DNA of 64,000 bases from Ligilactobacillus ceti DSM 22408 (GTDB lineage: Bacteria; Bacillota; Bacilli; Lactobacillales; Lactobacillaceae): assembly GCF_000423245.1 (NCBI RefSeq), contig NZ_KE383993.1:390079-454078 (forward strand). The letters run 5' to 3'. Of this stretch, positions 7,237 through 15,236 are shown piece after piece (within the stretch, counting starts at the first letter, position 1; the number at the start of each line of letters is the position of its first letter). The notes beneath the pieces are model-generated. The model searched no databases. It was not told the DNA's origin and saw only the letters and a list, made by a program, of their open reading frames with translations. A program made the position numbers and the translations under genes.

Positions 7237-8229
7237 ATGAAATTTATTGCTTTTGCAGTTCGTGAAGAAGAACAACCTTATTTTGCAAGTTGGTCACAAG
7301 CAACGGGGATTGAAGTTGAGTTACACAAAGACATTATCACTCCAGAAAACGTGGCGTTAATTCAAGGTTTTGATGCGGTGATTGGTTTACAAGCTGACCA
7401 ATATCCCGATGAATTATTTGCACAAATGGAAGAATCAGGCATTAAAGTTTTGGCGATTCGTAATGTTGGGGTGGATAATATTCACTTAGATGTTGCTAAG
7501 AAACATCACGTTACAATTACTAATGTGCCAGCCTATTCACCAAATGCAATTGCAGAATTTTCTATTACGCAACTTTTACAGTTGTTACGTCGGACGGCGG
7601 AATTTAATGCTCGGATGGAGCGCGATGATTATCGCTGGACACCATTAATCGGGAAAGAAATTCGAAGTTTAACAATCGGTGTGATTGGAACTGGACGAAT
7701 TGGTCAAGTAGCGATTGATATTTATCGCGGTTTTGGTGCGAAAGTGATTGCTTATGATCCATATCAAAATCCAACTTTAGCTCAACAAGGGATTTATGTA
7801 TCCGATTTAGCCGATTTATATCAGCAAGCTGATGTGATTACTTTGCATTTACCAGCTACTCCAGAAAATTATCATATGTTAAATGAAAAAACTTTTGCGC
7901 AAATGAAAGATGGTGTGTATATTATCAATACTGCACGAGGGAGTTTGATTGATACACAAGCCTTAGTAGATGCGGTTAAAAAAGGTAAAGTCGCTGGGGC
8001 AGCTTTAGATACGTATGAAAATGAGTTACAAATTTTTAATTATGATTTAGGCCAAACTGGGGTGCAAGATCCATTATTTGTTGAAATGAAAGCTATGCCG
8101 CAAATCATTATGACACCACATATTGCCTTTTATACAGAAACTGCGGTTGAGAATATGGTTAAAATTGCGTTAGCAAGTGCTTTATCTGTGATTGAAACAG
8201 GGACAGCGGAAACTTTAGTTTTAAACTAA
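7237..8229 (+). CDS. ldhD: D-lactate dehydrogenase / D-2-hydroxyacid dehydrogenase
   Basis: The 330-residue enzyme reduces pyruvate (or related 2-oxoacids) to the D-2-hydroxyacid with NADH. It has the NAD fold with GVIGTGRIGQVA and the acidic NAD-selective residue in AYDPYQ. The catalytic set is visible: Arg in NTARGSLID, Glu in DTYENE, His in MTPHIAFYT. The length equals lactobacillar D-LDH. It starts at ATG 7237 behind AAAGGAG. It stands between the GIY-YIG gene and the rpsB promoter and may share a transcript with the upstream genes. VanH-type enzymes are the nearest alternative, but no van genes are nearby. Confidence 0.88.
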   Translation: MKFIAFAVREEEQPYFASWSQATGIEVELHKDIITPENVALIQGFDAVIGLQADQYPDELFAQMEESGIKVLAIRNVGVDNIHLDVAKKHHVTITNVPAYSPNAIAEFSITQLLQLLRRTAEFNARMERDDYRWTPLIGKEIRSLTIGVIGTGRIGQVAIDIYRGFGAKVIAYDPYQNPTLAQQGIYVSDLADLYQQADVITLHLPATPENYHMLNEKTFAQMKDGVYIINTARGSLIDTQALVDAVKKGKVAGAALDTYENELQIFNYDLGQTGVQDPLFVEMKAMPQIIMTPHIAFYTETAVENMVKIALASALSVIETGTAETLVLN

Positions 8230-8240
8230 GCTAAAAGTGA

Positions 8241-8269
8241 TTGCAATTTTATTCAGAATCCAGTATAAT
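8241..8269 (+). promoter_or_regulatory. Promoter of rpsB
   Basis: TTGCAA (8241-8246), a 17-base spacer and a perfect TATAAT (8264-8269). Transcription would start near 8276, giving a leader of about 120 bases before rpsB. Confidence 0.8.
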
Positions 8270-8275
8270 CATTGA

Positions 8276-8359
8276 AGTGTTAAAAATTAACACTAATTCA
8301 CACTTTGCAAGATGATTAAAAGGGTGCTCGGGAGAGTCTTTTGTCAGATGACTGCAAAG
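8276..8359 (+). promoter_or_regulatory. Structured rpsB leader, candidate autoregulatory element
   Basis: The leader starts with a hairpin AGTGTTAA / TTAACACT (8276-8283, 8287-8294). A larger closed structure follows, in which CTTTGCA (8303-8309) pairs with TGCAAAG (8353-8359). Inside it AGTC and GACT segments can form a second stem. The TGCAAAGGAGG strand contains a purine-rich site, but the real binding site CGGAGG is nearer the start codon. S2 leaders that bind S2 protein are known in other bacteria; the same role here is inference. Confidence 0.5.
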
Positions 8360-8397
8360 GAGGAAAATAAAAAACTATTTATCGGAGGTATATTGTA

Positions 8398-9189
8398 ATG
8401 GCAGTTATTACCATGAAACAATTACTAGAAGCTGGTGTACATTTCGGACACCAAACACGTCGTTGGAACCCTAAGATGAAGCCTTATATCTTTACAGAAC
8501 GTAATGGCATTTATATCATTGACTTACAAAAAACAGTTAAGTTAATTGATAAAGCATATGATTTTGTTAAAGATGCTGCTTCAAATGATGGAGTTGTTCT
8601 TTTTGTTGGTACAAAGAAACAAGCACAAGATGCTATCGCTGAAGAAGCAAAACGTGCTGGTCAATACTACATTAACCATCGTTGGTTAGGTGGTACTTTA
8701 ACTAACTGGAACACAATTCAAAAACGTATCAAACGTTTGAAAGACATCAAAGCAATGGCTGAAGATGGTACTTTTGAAGTATTACCTAAAAAAGAAGTTG
8801 CTATTTTAATCAAAGAACGTGACCGTCTTGAAAAATTCCTTGGTGGGATTGAAGACATGCCACGTATCCCAGATGTAATGTTCATCGTTGATCCTCGTAA
8901 AGAACGTATTGCTGTTAAGGAAGCTCAAAAATTGAACATTCCTATCGTAGCAATGGTTGATACAAACGCTGATCCTGATGAAGTTGATGTAATCATCCCA
9001 TCAAATGATGATGCTATTCGTGCTGTTCGTTTAATCACAGCTAAAATGGCAGATGCAGTTATCGAAGGTCGTCAAGGCGAAGATAACGAAATCGTTGAAG
9101 AAACATTCAATGATGTTGTTGAAGTAGTTGAATCAATCGAAGATATCGTTGAAGTTGTAGAAGGCAACAACGATACAGATGCTGAATAG
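8398..9189 (+). CDS. rpsB: 30S ribosomal protein S2
   Basis: The 263-residue protein is unmistakable S2: [22 protein letters not shown] at the N-terminus, [23 protein letters not shown] and [12 protein letters not shown]. It binds the 30S head-platform junction late in assembly and is needed for initiation. The C-terminal 30 residues are an acidic Glu/Val-rich extension, common in lactic acid bacteria. It starts at ATG 8398 after CGGAGG. It is followed by an intergenic hairpin and tsf, the usual partner. Confidence 0.98.
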   Translation: MAVITMKQLLEAGVHFGHQTRRWNPKMKPYIFTERNGIYIIDLQKTVKLIDKAYDFVKDAASNDGVVLFVGTKKQAQDAIAEEAKRAGQYYINHRWLGGTLTNWNTIQKRIKRLKDIKAMAEDGTFEVLPKKEVAILIKERDRLEKFLGGIEDMPRIPDVMFIVDPRKERIAVKEAQKLNIPIVAMVDTNADPDEVDVIIPSNDDAIRAVRLITAKMADAVIEGRQGEDNEIVEETFNDVVEVVESIEDIVEVVEGNNDTDAE

Positions 9190-9200
9190 TTAATTACTTA

Positions 9201-9256
9201 GGCTGTCTCAAAAGTTAGGCATTATATATGGCCTTAGTTTTGGGGCAGCTTTTTCA
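9201..9256 (+). terminator. Intergenic stem-loop between rpsB and tsf, probable attenuator
   Basis: GGCTGTCTCAAAA (9201-9213) pairs with TTTTGGGGCAGC (about 9238-9250, with two G-U pairs) and AGGC pairs with GCC inside, followed by TTTTTC. It looks like a leaky terminator that lowers tsf relative to rpsB, or an RNA-processing signal. An ATG inside it (9228) is not the tsf start. Confidence 0.7.
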
Positions 9257-9296
9257 ATTAAAAAATAAATTATATTTAAAAGGAGACATGTTTACC

Positions 9297-10175
9297 ATGG
9301 CAAAAATTGCTGCAAAACAAGTTAAAGAATTGCGTGACAAAACAGGTGTCGGTATGATGGAAGCTAAAAAAGCTTTAGTAGCCGTAGAAGGCGACATCGA
9401 AAAAGCTATCGATTTCTTACGTGAAAAAGGAATGGCTAAAGCTGCTAAGAAGAGCGATCGTATCGCTGCTGAAGGTTTAGCTGACGTTGAAGTAGTAGGT
9501 AACACTGCTGCTATCGTTGAAGTTAACGCTGAAACAGACTTCGTTGCACAAAACGATCAATTCAAAGCTTTAGTAAAACGTACTGCTAAATTAATTGCTG
9601 AAAACAAACCAGCAACTGTTGAAGAAGCATTAGAAATCAAAACAGAAAACGGTACATTAAACGAAGAATATATCGAAGCAACACAAGTTATCGGTGAAAA
9701 GATTACTTTACGTCGTTTCGAAATCGTTGAAAAAACAGATGACGAAGTATTTGGTGCATACTTACACATGGGTGGTAAGATTGCAACACTTGCTTTACTT
9801 GAAGGTTCAGATGCTGCCGTAGCTAAAGATGTAGCAATGCACGTTGCTGCTATCAACCCTAAATATGTTAACCGCGAACAAGTTCCTGCTGAAGAAGTAG
9901 AACGTGAAAAAGCAGTTTTAACAGAAGAAGCTAAAAACGAAGGCAAACCAGCTAACATCATCGAAAAAATGGTTATCGGTCGTATGGGTAAATTCTATGC
10001 ACAAATCGTTTTAGATGATCAAGATTTCATCAAAGATCCAGATATGACAGTTGGTAAATATGTTGCATCTAAAGATTGCAAAGTTAAATCATTCGTTCGC
10101 TATGAAGTTGGCGAAGGTATGCAAAAACGCGAAGAAAACTTCGCTGAAGAAGTTGCAGCTCAAATGAAAGGCTAA
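9297..10175 (+). CDS. tsf: Translation elongation factor Ts
   Basis: The 292-residue protein is EF-Ts, the nucleotide exchange factor that regenerates EF-Tu-GTP. The N-terminal UBA-like region ([20 protein letters not shown]) and the core motif [14 protein letters not shown] are present. The start at ATG 9297 is set by AAAGGAGA and by family alignment; an in-frame ATG at 9228 lies inside the upstream hairpin and is rejected. Unlike many Firmicutes, pyrH and frr do not follow; a terminator and an unrelated gene do. Confidence 0.97.
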   Translation: MAKIAAKQVKELRDKTGVGMMEAKKALVAVEGDIEKAIDFLREKGMAKAAKKSDRIAAEGLADVEVVGNTAAIVEVNAETDFVAQNDQFKALVKRTAKLIAENKPATVEEALEIKTENGTLNEEYIEATQVIGEKITLRRFEIVEKTDDEVFGAYLHMGGKIATLALLEGSDAAVAKDVAMHVAAINPKYVNREQVPAEEVEREKAVLTEEAKNEGKPANIIEKMVIGRMGKFYAQIVLDDQDFIKDPDMTVGKYVASKDCKVKSFVRYEVGEGMQKREENFAEEVAAQMKG

Positions 10176-10193
10176 GACTTTTTCTTGAAAAAA

Positions 10194-10228
10194 GTCTCTA
10201 CAAAAGTAATTTTGCGGAGGCTTTTTTT
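10194..10228 (+). terminator. Terminator after tsf
   Basis: GTCTCTACAAAA (10194-10205) pairs with TTTTGCGGAGGC (10210-10221, two G-U pairs and one mismatch), followed by seven T. A second hairpin, AGACTTTTT with AAAAAAGTCT (10175-10197), overlaps its left arm. Confidence 0.8.
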
Positions 10229-10272
10229 GTTTGGGGTGAGATTTGAATTCCATTAAAAACCAGAAATAGCTA

Positions 10273-10301
10273 TCGACTTTATTAAACTGAAACTATATAA
10301 T
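10273..10301 (+). promoter_or_regulatory. Promoter of the 108-aa gene
   Basis: TCGACT (10273-10278), 17-base spacer, TATAAT (10296-10301). The -35 box matches the consensus in four of six bases. It lies about 40 bases before the start codon. Confidence 0.6.
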
Positions 10302-10342
10302 TGTATGTAATAGGGTTGAAAAAAATTAAAGGGGATTAAATC

Positions 10343-10669
10343 ATGCAAGAATTAGTAATTATTAAAAATAATAAAGAAACACAAGAAGCTAGTGAATTTT
10401 TGAAAAATGGAGCAGTTTATAATGTTTTACTTGATAAATTACCAACAGGTAAATTAATCGTAACTGAATCTGTTTCATTAGAACGTGATCCTAACGTTAA
10501 AGGAACAATTTATAAGAGTGTTTATAACGATAACCGTAAAGGTGTTTTCAGTGTTTCTGAAGGTACAAACAATGAATTAGGTTTTGAAAAAGAAGACTTA
10601 GAAAAAATCATTAGTAAAGTTGTTTTAGATTCTGAAGAAAACAAAGTTGAATTAAAAGAAATTAAATAA
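10343..10669 (+). CDS. Uncharacterised small acidic cytoplasmic protein (108 aa)
   Basis: I do not recognise a family. The protein is soluble, with no signal peptide or membrane segment. A beta-rich N-terminal half (VYNVLLDKLPTGKLIVTESVSLERD) precedes a charged C-terminal helix (EKEDLEKIISKVVLDSEENKVEL). It starts at ATG 10343 after AAAGGGG, has its own promoter and terminator, and is therefore a single-gene unit. Codon use is host-like with CGT arginines, suggesting a resident, reasonably expressed gene. Confidence 0.7.
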   Translation: MQELVIIKNNKETQEASEFLKNGAVYNVLLDKLPTGKLIVTESVSLERDPNVKGTIYKSVYNDNRKGVFSVSEGTNNELGFEKEDLEKIISKVVLDSEENKVELKEIK

Positions 10670-10682
10670 GAATCGATCGAAG

Positions 10683-10711
10683 AAGGCTTGCTTTTGAAGC
10701 GAGTCTTTTTT
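10683..10711 (+). terminator. Terminator after the 108-aa gene
   Basis: AAGGCTTGCTT pairs with AAGCGAGTCTT (two G-U pairs), followed by six T. Confidence 0.8.
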
Positions 10712-10736
10712 CGTATCGCCAGGAAAAAGTTGTTAA

Positions 10737-10766
10737 TTGACAATTAAAAAGCGAATGTTGTATAGT
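10737..10766 (+). promoter_or_regulatory. Promoter of the FUSC-like gene
   Basis: Perfect TTGACA (10737-10742), 18-base spacer, TATAGT (10761-10766). Confidence 0.7.
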
Positions 10767-10812
10767 TTTAGGCAGCTTTAGAGGGCGTAAAAATGATGTG
10801 TGGGGTGAAAAG

Positions 10813-11841
10813 ATGCACGTTAAAGAAAAAGATTATCAGTTTTTAAAGCCGATTGGTGCTTGGTTTACAATGTTAATACCAATTGTGATTGGTTATTATA
10901 CAAATAATTTTGATATTCAATCCTTAGGGGTCTTAGGAGCTTTTTCTTTTCATATTTTTCAAATTGATAAAAGTGTTATTTATAATTTAGAAATGGTGGC
11001 ATTACATGGGATTGCGCTCGTGATAGCTTTTTATGCGGGGATCAATAGTTCCTATAATGTTTGGATTATTCCGTTTGTAATTTTAATCTTTGCGTTTATA
11101 TTACACTTAGTTACGAGTATTTATGATATACCACGGCCAAAATACTTTTTCGTGATGGTTTTTTATATTATTGGGACGAATTTTAAAACCGATAGTTGGA
11201 TAGAAGCGCTGAACTTAAGTAAATACCTCTTAGTCGGTATTTTTAGCGCGTTATTGATGGCTTTCTTAGTTTGTTTGGTTCGTGGGTTCCCTAATTATAA
11301 AAAGGGTCAGAACCGGTTTAAATTGCGTTTAGCGGAATGTTATCGTTGTACTATTCAAGATGAACCACGGACAATTTTACGGGCGATTCACTTTTCGGAA
11401 ATTTTATTCATTTCAGCATATTTATCAATTTTATTAAAATCAGAACATGGTTATTGGATTTTGATTTCTTCCGCAGCTGTTTTATCTGGTGAAAATGTTA
11501 TGCGTATTAAAGAGCGTTCGTTTGATCGGATTCTCGGAAGTGTTGTGGGTGCTATTTTAGGTTCAATTCTTTTACGGGTGCCAATGAGTATCTTAGGTAA
11601 GACAATTGTCTTAAGTGTGTTGTTTGCTTTAGTAATTTATTTTTCTAAAAAGAATTATATGATTGCGAACTTTTTTGCGACACCACAAGCTTATATGTTA
11701 ACGAGTTTAACAGCGAAGTTTCAATATCATGATTTAGGCCGGTATCGTTTAGTTGATACGGTCGTTGGGTCTTTAATTGCTTTAATTTTAGTGGCAATTA
11801 TGGAATATGGTTTAGCGGTTGCTGAACGGAAAAAGCAGTAA
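10813..11841 (+). CDS. FUSC-like / aromatic acid exporter family membrane protein
   Basis: The 342-residue protein has two blocks of hydrophobic helices, residues about 10-145 and 190-335, with a short basic cytoplasmic stretch between them (RGFPNYKKGQNRFKLRLAE). Its second block begins with the typical ILLKSEHGYWILISSAAVLSGENVMR followed by ERSFDRILGSVVGAILGS, the repeat signature of the FUSC/ArAE family of putative exporters. It is shorter than E. coli YccS/AaeB proteins. I favour ATG 10813 behind GGGGTGA; ATG 10798 would add five residues and cannot be excluded. Substrate unknown. Confidence 0.75.
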   Translation: MHVKEKDYQFLKPIGAWFTMLIPIVIGYYTNNFDIQSLGVLGAFSFHIFQIDKSVIYNLEMVALHGIALVIAFYAGINSSYNVWIIPFVILIFAFILHLVTSIYDIPRPKYFFVMVFYIIGTNFKTDSWIEALNLSKYLLVGIFSALLMAFLVCLVRGFPNYKKGQNRFKLRLAECYRCTIQDEPRTILRAIHFSEILFISAYLSILLKSEHGYWILISSAAVLSGENVMRIKERSFDRILGSVVGAILGSILLRVPMSILGKTIVLSVLFALVIYFSKKNYMIANFFATPQAYMLTSLTAKFQYHDLGRYRLVDTVVGSLIALILVAIMEYGLAVAERKKQ

Positions 11842-11862
11842 AATTATTTAAAGGGGTATATT

Positions 11863-12630
11863 ATGCAAGTTATACAATCAGTTAGTAATCCAAAAGTTAA
11901 AAATTGGAAAAAATTAAATACGAAAAAAGGTCGTAAAACACAAGAAAAATATTTATTAGATGGTTGGCATTTAGTTAAAGAAGCGTTAAAAGCTAATGTT
12001 GAAGTTTTGGAAATTATGTTTACACCTGATTATCAAGATTATGAAGAATTATATCAATTACAAAATGTTGAATTATATGAAATTACAGAACAAATTGCTA
12101 AAAATTTAAGTGCAACACCAAGTCCACAAGGGATTTTTGCGACTATTAAAACAACGCCTGCAACTACACAAATTCCCACAGAATTAACCGGTGCCTGGTT
12201 GTTATTAGATGGTGTACAAGATCCTGGCAATATTGGTACGATGGTACGCACAGCTGATGCGGCTGGTTTTACGGGCGTTGTCTTTGGGACTGGTTCAGCC
12301 GATATTTATCAAGCAAAAGTATTACGTTCAATGCAAGGGAGTCACTTTCATTTAGAAGTTCGTTCAGGTGAATTAATGCCTTGGATTGCGCAATTCAAAA
12401 AACAAGGTGATCCAGTTTATGGTTCAGAGTTGAATCCAGAAGCTGTTTCATATCAAGCAGTCCCACAAGCAGAACAATTTGCCTTGATTATGGGTAATGA
12501 AGGCAATGGAATGCAAGCACAACATTTAGCTGAAACAACGAAGAATTTATATATTCCAATTCAAGGTGAAGCAGAATCATTAAATGTGGCTGTGGCAGCG
12601 GGAATTTTAATGTTTACTTTGAAAAAGTAA
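11863..12630 (+). CDS. TrmH/SpoU family RNA 2'-O-methyltransferase
   Basis: The 255-residue protein has the N-terminal substrate-binding region (KVKNWKKLNTKKGRKTQEKYLLDGWHLVKEAL) and the SPOUT knot domain. The SPOUT motifs are LLDGVQDPGNIGTMVRTADAAGF, IMGNEGNGM and IPIQGEAESLNVAVAAGI, which build the SAM pocket. It methylates the ribose of an rRNA or tRNA nucleotide; the target cannot be told from sequence. Start ATG 11863 follows AAAGGGG. It lies 21 bases after the FUSC-like gene and may be co-transcribed with it. Confidence 0.9.
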   Translation: MQVIQSVSNPKVKNWKKLNTKKGRKTQEKYLLDGWHLVKEALKANVEVLEIMFTPDYQDYEELYQLQNVELYEITEQIAKNLSATPSPQGIFATIKTTPATTQIPTELTGAWLLLDGVQDPGNIGTMVRTADAAGFTGVVFGTGSADIYQAKVLRSMQGSHFHLEVRSGELMPWIAQFKKQGDPVYGSELNPEAVSYQAVPQAEQFALIMGNEGNGMQAQHLAETTKNLYIPIQGEAESLNVAVAAGILMFTLKK

Positions 12631-12756
12631 AGAAAAGTTTAAATTCATTTAAAAAAGACTTTTTTTAAGCCGAAAAGGTTACAAATGCGTTTAAAAGGAG
12701 TATGATTAGACCAAGTTAAAAAACGGACGGTCAAAAAAAGCGAGGGAACTAAATCA

Positions 12757-13257
12757 ATGAGAAGAAACCAATGGTCAAATGATTCAGAATATATGAGTTA
12801 TGTTGGTGAATTACTTGCAACACAAGAAGTACAAAAATTAGATAATTATATTCAACATCATTATGCAACACGTTTAGAACATTGCATCACAGTTTCTTAT
12901 GTTAGTTATCGAATTGCGAAAAGATTTCATTTAAACGCACGTTCTGTAGCACGTGCTGGTCTTTTACATGATTTATTTTATTATGATTGGCGAACAACGA
13001 AATTCGACCGCGGTACACACGCTTGGATTCATCCACGAATTTCAGTTCGAAATGCTGAAAAAATTACTAAATTAAGTAAATTAGAAAAAGATATTATTAT
13101 CAAACATATGTGGGGTGCAACATTATGCCCACCAAAATATGCAGAAGGTTATATTGTAACTTTAGTTGATAAATATGCAGCCGTAACAGAATATTGTGGC
13201 CACTTAAAAGAAAAATTTACTACATTTTGGAATAAAACATTTAAAACAGCACGTTAA
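12757..13257 (+). CDS. HD-domain phosphohydrolase family protein
   Basis: The 166-residue protein is a single HD domain. The metal-binding His and His-Asp pair are visible in RLEHCITVSYVSYRIAKRF and GLLHDLFYYDW, a further His in IIKHMWGA, and the last Asp in VDKYAAVTEY. HD proteins hydrolyse phosphate esters, often nucleotides; the substrate here is unknown. It starts at ATG 12757 after GAGGG and ends at a strong terminator. Confidence 0.85.
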   Translation: MRRNQWSNDSEYMSYVGELLATQEVQKLDNYIQHHYATRLEHCITVSYVSYRIAKRFHLNARSVARAGLLHDLFYYDWRTTKFDRGTHAWIHPRISVRNAEKITKLSKLEKDIIIKHMWGATLCPPKYAEGYIVTLVDKYAAVTEYCGHLKEKFTTFWNKTFKTAR

Positions 13258-13263
13258 AGACTT

Positions 13264-13295
13264 AAAGATCAGGATAATAACTGATCTTTTTTCTT
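13264..13295 (+). terminator. Terminator after the HD gene
   Basis: AAAGATCAG (13264-13272) and CTGATCTTT (13281-13289), perfect 9-bp stem, then a T run. Confidence 0.88.
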
Positions 13296-13353
13296 TTGGA
13301 TGGAAAAGTTAGTAATGGTTTGAAAAAAAGATAATTAGTGTAAAATTAAAGTG

Positions 13354-13396
13354 TTACATTTGAAATTATATTTAAACTAATTTCAAATCGATGTAA
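13354..13396. promoter_or_regulatory. Long inverted repeat upstream of the HxlR gene
   Basis: TTACATTTGAAATTA (13354-13368) faces TAATTTCAAA (13378-13387) and ATGTAA (13391-13396). The 15-base left arm is matched except for a 3-base insertion on the right. There is no T run, so it is not a terminator. It lies 32 bases before the regulator start codon and is a candidate operator or 5' UTR structure. Confidence 0.5.
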
Positions 13397-13427
13397 GGGG
13401 AAATTGAGATATTCGAGGTGAAGAAAA

Positions 13428-13760
13428 ATGCCAGATAGTCGTTCATTTTGTATGTGTCCTAAGTTTGAAAAAACATTTAGTATCTTAGGTAAAAAATGGA
13501 ATGGTCTTATTATTGATGTATTATTAACTGAAGGCCAACAACGCTTCAAAGAGTTAGCTGCTAAAGTTGACAAATGTAGTGATCGTGTTTTAGTTGAACG
13601 TTTAAAAGAACTTGAAGTTGAAGGTCTTGTTCAAAAAGTGGCCGTACCTGATAGTTGTCGTGTTGAATATGCTTTAACAGAACAAGGTGCTGATTTAGCA
13701 GATATTATGACAGCCATTCATGATTGGTCTGAAAAATGGTACGCTGAGTGCCATAACTAA
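13428..13760 (+). CDS. HxlR family winged-helix transcriptional regulator
   Basis: The 110-residue protein has the HxlR winged-helix fold: CPKFEKTFSILGKKWNGLIIDVLL, then RFKELAAKVDKCSDRVLVERLKELEVEGLVQK, then VEYALTEQGADLADIM. Two cysteines near the N-terminus (Cys8 and Cys10, SFCMCP) match the place where thiol-sensing members such as YodB and HypR carry their redox cysteine, so it could sense electrophiles or disulfide stress. It starts at ATG 13428 after GAGGTGA. It is a single-gene unit with a large inverted repeat upstream. Confidence 0.9.
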   Translation: MPDSRSFCMCPKFEKTFSILGKKWNGLIIDVLLTEGQQRFKELAAKVDKCSDRVLVERLKELEVEGLVQKVAVPDSCRVEYALTEQGADLADIMTAIHDWSEKWYAECHN

Positions 13761-13860
13761 GAATTTTTAAACAGCAATTATTCAATTATATATTTCATTA
13801 AGTTTTGTAAAAAGGCATTTAACGAGGTTTGTTGAGTGTCTTTTTTGCTGGGAACCACTT

Positions 13861-13889
13861 TTGCACTCTGGGTCAAAATATGTTAAAAT
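13861..13889 (+). promoter_or_regulatory. Promoter of the pheST operon
   Basis: TTGCAC (13861-13866), 17-base spacer, TAAAAT (13884-13889), directly before the T-box leader. Confidence 0.7.
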
Positions 13890-13904
13890 ATGAAATAATA
13901 ATTA

Positions 13905-14154
13905 AAAACGCAGACGGAAAAAAGTAGATTATTAAAAGTTACAGGGAGGAACGACGAGATTGAGAACGTTCTAACTAGAGATAATTGAAATTCACTTCTT
14001 GAGTTGTCGCTGGGATTTATGATTATCATAATGAATAGTGGACCGGTCAGTATGATCGTTAACAAACTTAGAGTGTTATTTAGTGTACATCACTAAATAA
14101 AATTAGGGTGGTACCGCGATGCCTCGTCCCTTTTTAAGGGATGGGGCATTTTTT
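13905..14154 (+). promoter_or_regulatory. T-box leader controlling pheS-pheT
   Basis: The leader carries the diagnostic T-box sequence AGGGTGGTACCGCG at 14105-14118. An intrinsic terminator follows (14119-14154), with ATGCCTCGTCCCTT paired to AAGGGATGGGGCAT and then T6. Stem I lies about 13920-14020 (GGGAGGAACGACGAGATTGAG and downstream pairing). A candidate phenylalanine specifier codon TTC is at 13991-13993. Uncharged tRNA-Phe should pair with the specifier and the T-box bulge and favour the antiterminator. This accounts for most of the 422-base gap before pheS (13761-14182); the first 100 bases hold a weak hairpin near 13815 and the promoter. Confidence 0.93.
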
Positions 14155-14182
14155 GCGTTTTAATAAAGAAAGGAAGGATTCT

Positions 14183-15229
14183 ATGAGTCTTAAAGAACAA
14201 CTTACAGAATTAAAAGAACAAGGTTTAACTCAAATTGCCGAAGTTCAAGATCTGAAAGCACTTAATGATATCCGTGTTAACTTTTTAGGTAAGAAAGGTC
14301 CAATTACCGAAGTTTTACGTGGTATGCGTAACGTAGAACCAGCAGAACGTCCAATTATTGGGAGTTTCGCTAATGTTATTCGTGATGAATTAACAGCTGC
14401 GATTGCCGCAAAGAAAGAAGAATTAGAAAAAGCAGCTTTAGCACAACAATTAGCTGCGGAAACAATTGATATTACATTACCGGGGGTACCAGTTAAATCT
14501 GGACAACCACATATCATTGCGCAAGTTATTGATCAAATTGAAAAATTATTCTTAAGCATGGGATTCCAAGTTGTTGATGGACCTGAAGTTGAAGAAGATC
14601 ACTATAACTTTGAAATGTTAAACTTGCCAAAAGATCACCCAGCTCGTGATATGCAAGATACATTTTACATTACAAAACAATTATTAATGAGAACACAAAC
14701 ATCTCCAGTTCAAGCACGGACAATGGAAAAACATGATTTTTCAAAAGGTCCTTTGAAGATGATTTCTCCAGGGAAAGTTTATCGTCGTGATAGCGATGAT
14801 GCAACTCACTCCCACCAATTCCACCAAGTTGAAGGTTTAGTTATTGATAAACATATTACAATGGCTGACTTGAAAGGTACTTTGGAATTAGTAGCGAAGA
14901 CGGTCTTTGGTGAAGAACGTGAAATTCGTTTACGCCCAAGTTACTTCCCATTTACAGAACCATCATGTGAAGTTGATGTTTCTTGTTTCAAATGTAGTGG
15001 GAAAGGTTGTTCCGTATGTAAACAAACAGGTTGGATTGAAGTTTTAGGTGCTGGTATGGTGCATCCAAACGTCTTACGTCTTGTAGGCGTAGATCCAGAA
15101 GTTTACGGAGGATTTGCCTTTGGTTTAGGACCTGATCGTTTTGCGATGTTGAAATATGGTGTCGATGATATCCGTAATTTCTACTTGAACGATTTACGTG
15201 TCTTACAACAATTTTCTCAGAAAGGATAA
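14183..15229 (+). CDS. pheS: Phenylalanyl-tRNA synthetase alpha subunit
   Basis: The 348-residue alpha subunit contains the class II catalytic core: [19 protein letters not shown], the motif 2 loop [19 protein letters not shown] and the motif 3 region [18 protein letters not shown]. An N-terminal helical coiled coil (residues 1-85) binds tRNA. It forms an alpha2-beta2 enzyme with PheT and charges tRNA-Phe. The start is ATG 14183 behind AAAGGAAGG; an in-frame ATG at 14141 lies inside the T-box terminator and is rejected. A Cys cluster ([16 protein letters not shown]) typical of many bacterial PheS proteins is present. pheT follows after 7 bases. Confidence 0.97.
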   Translation: MSLKEQLTELKEQGLTQIAEVQDLKALNDIRVNFLGKKGPITEVLRGMRNVEPAERPIIGSFANVIRDELTAAIAAKKEELEKAALAQQLAAETIDITLPGVPVKSGQPHIIAQVIDQIEKLFLSMGFQVVDGPEVEEDHYNFEMLNLPKDHPARDMQDTFYITKQLLMRTQTSPVQARTMEKHDFSKGPLKMISPGKVYRRDSDDATHSHQFHQVEGLVIDKHITMADLKGTLELVAKTVFGEEREIRLRPSYFPFTEPSCEVDVSCFKCSGKGCSVCKQTGWIEVLGAGMVHPNVLRLVGVDPEVYGGFAFGLGPDRFAMLKYGVDDIRNFYLNDLRVLQQFSQKG

Positions 15230-15236
15230 TTAAAAT

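Noticed and set aside
9228..9296. Longer tsf starting at ATG 9228
   Set aside because: This segment lies in the intergenic hairpin and the extra residues do not resemble EF-Ts; AAAGGAGA precedes ATG 9297.
14141..14182. Longer pheS starting at ATG 14141
   Set aside because: The ATG lies within the T-box terminator and the family start matches ATG 14183.
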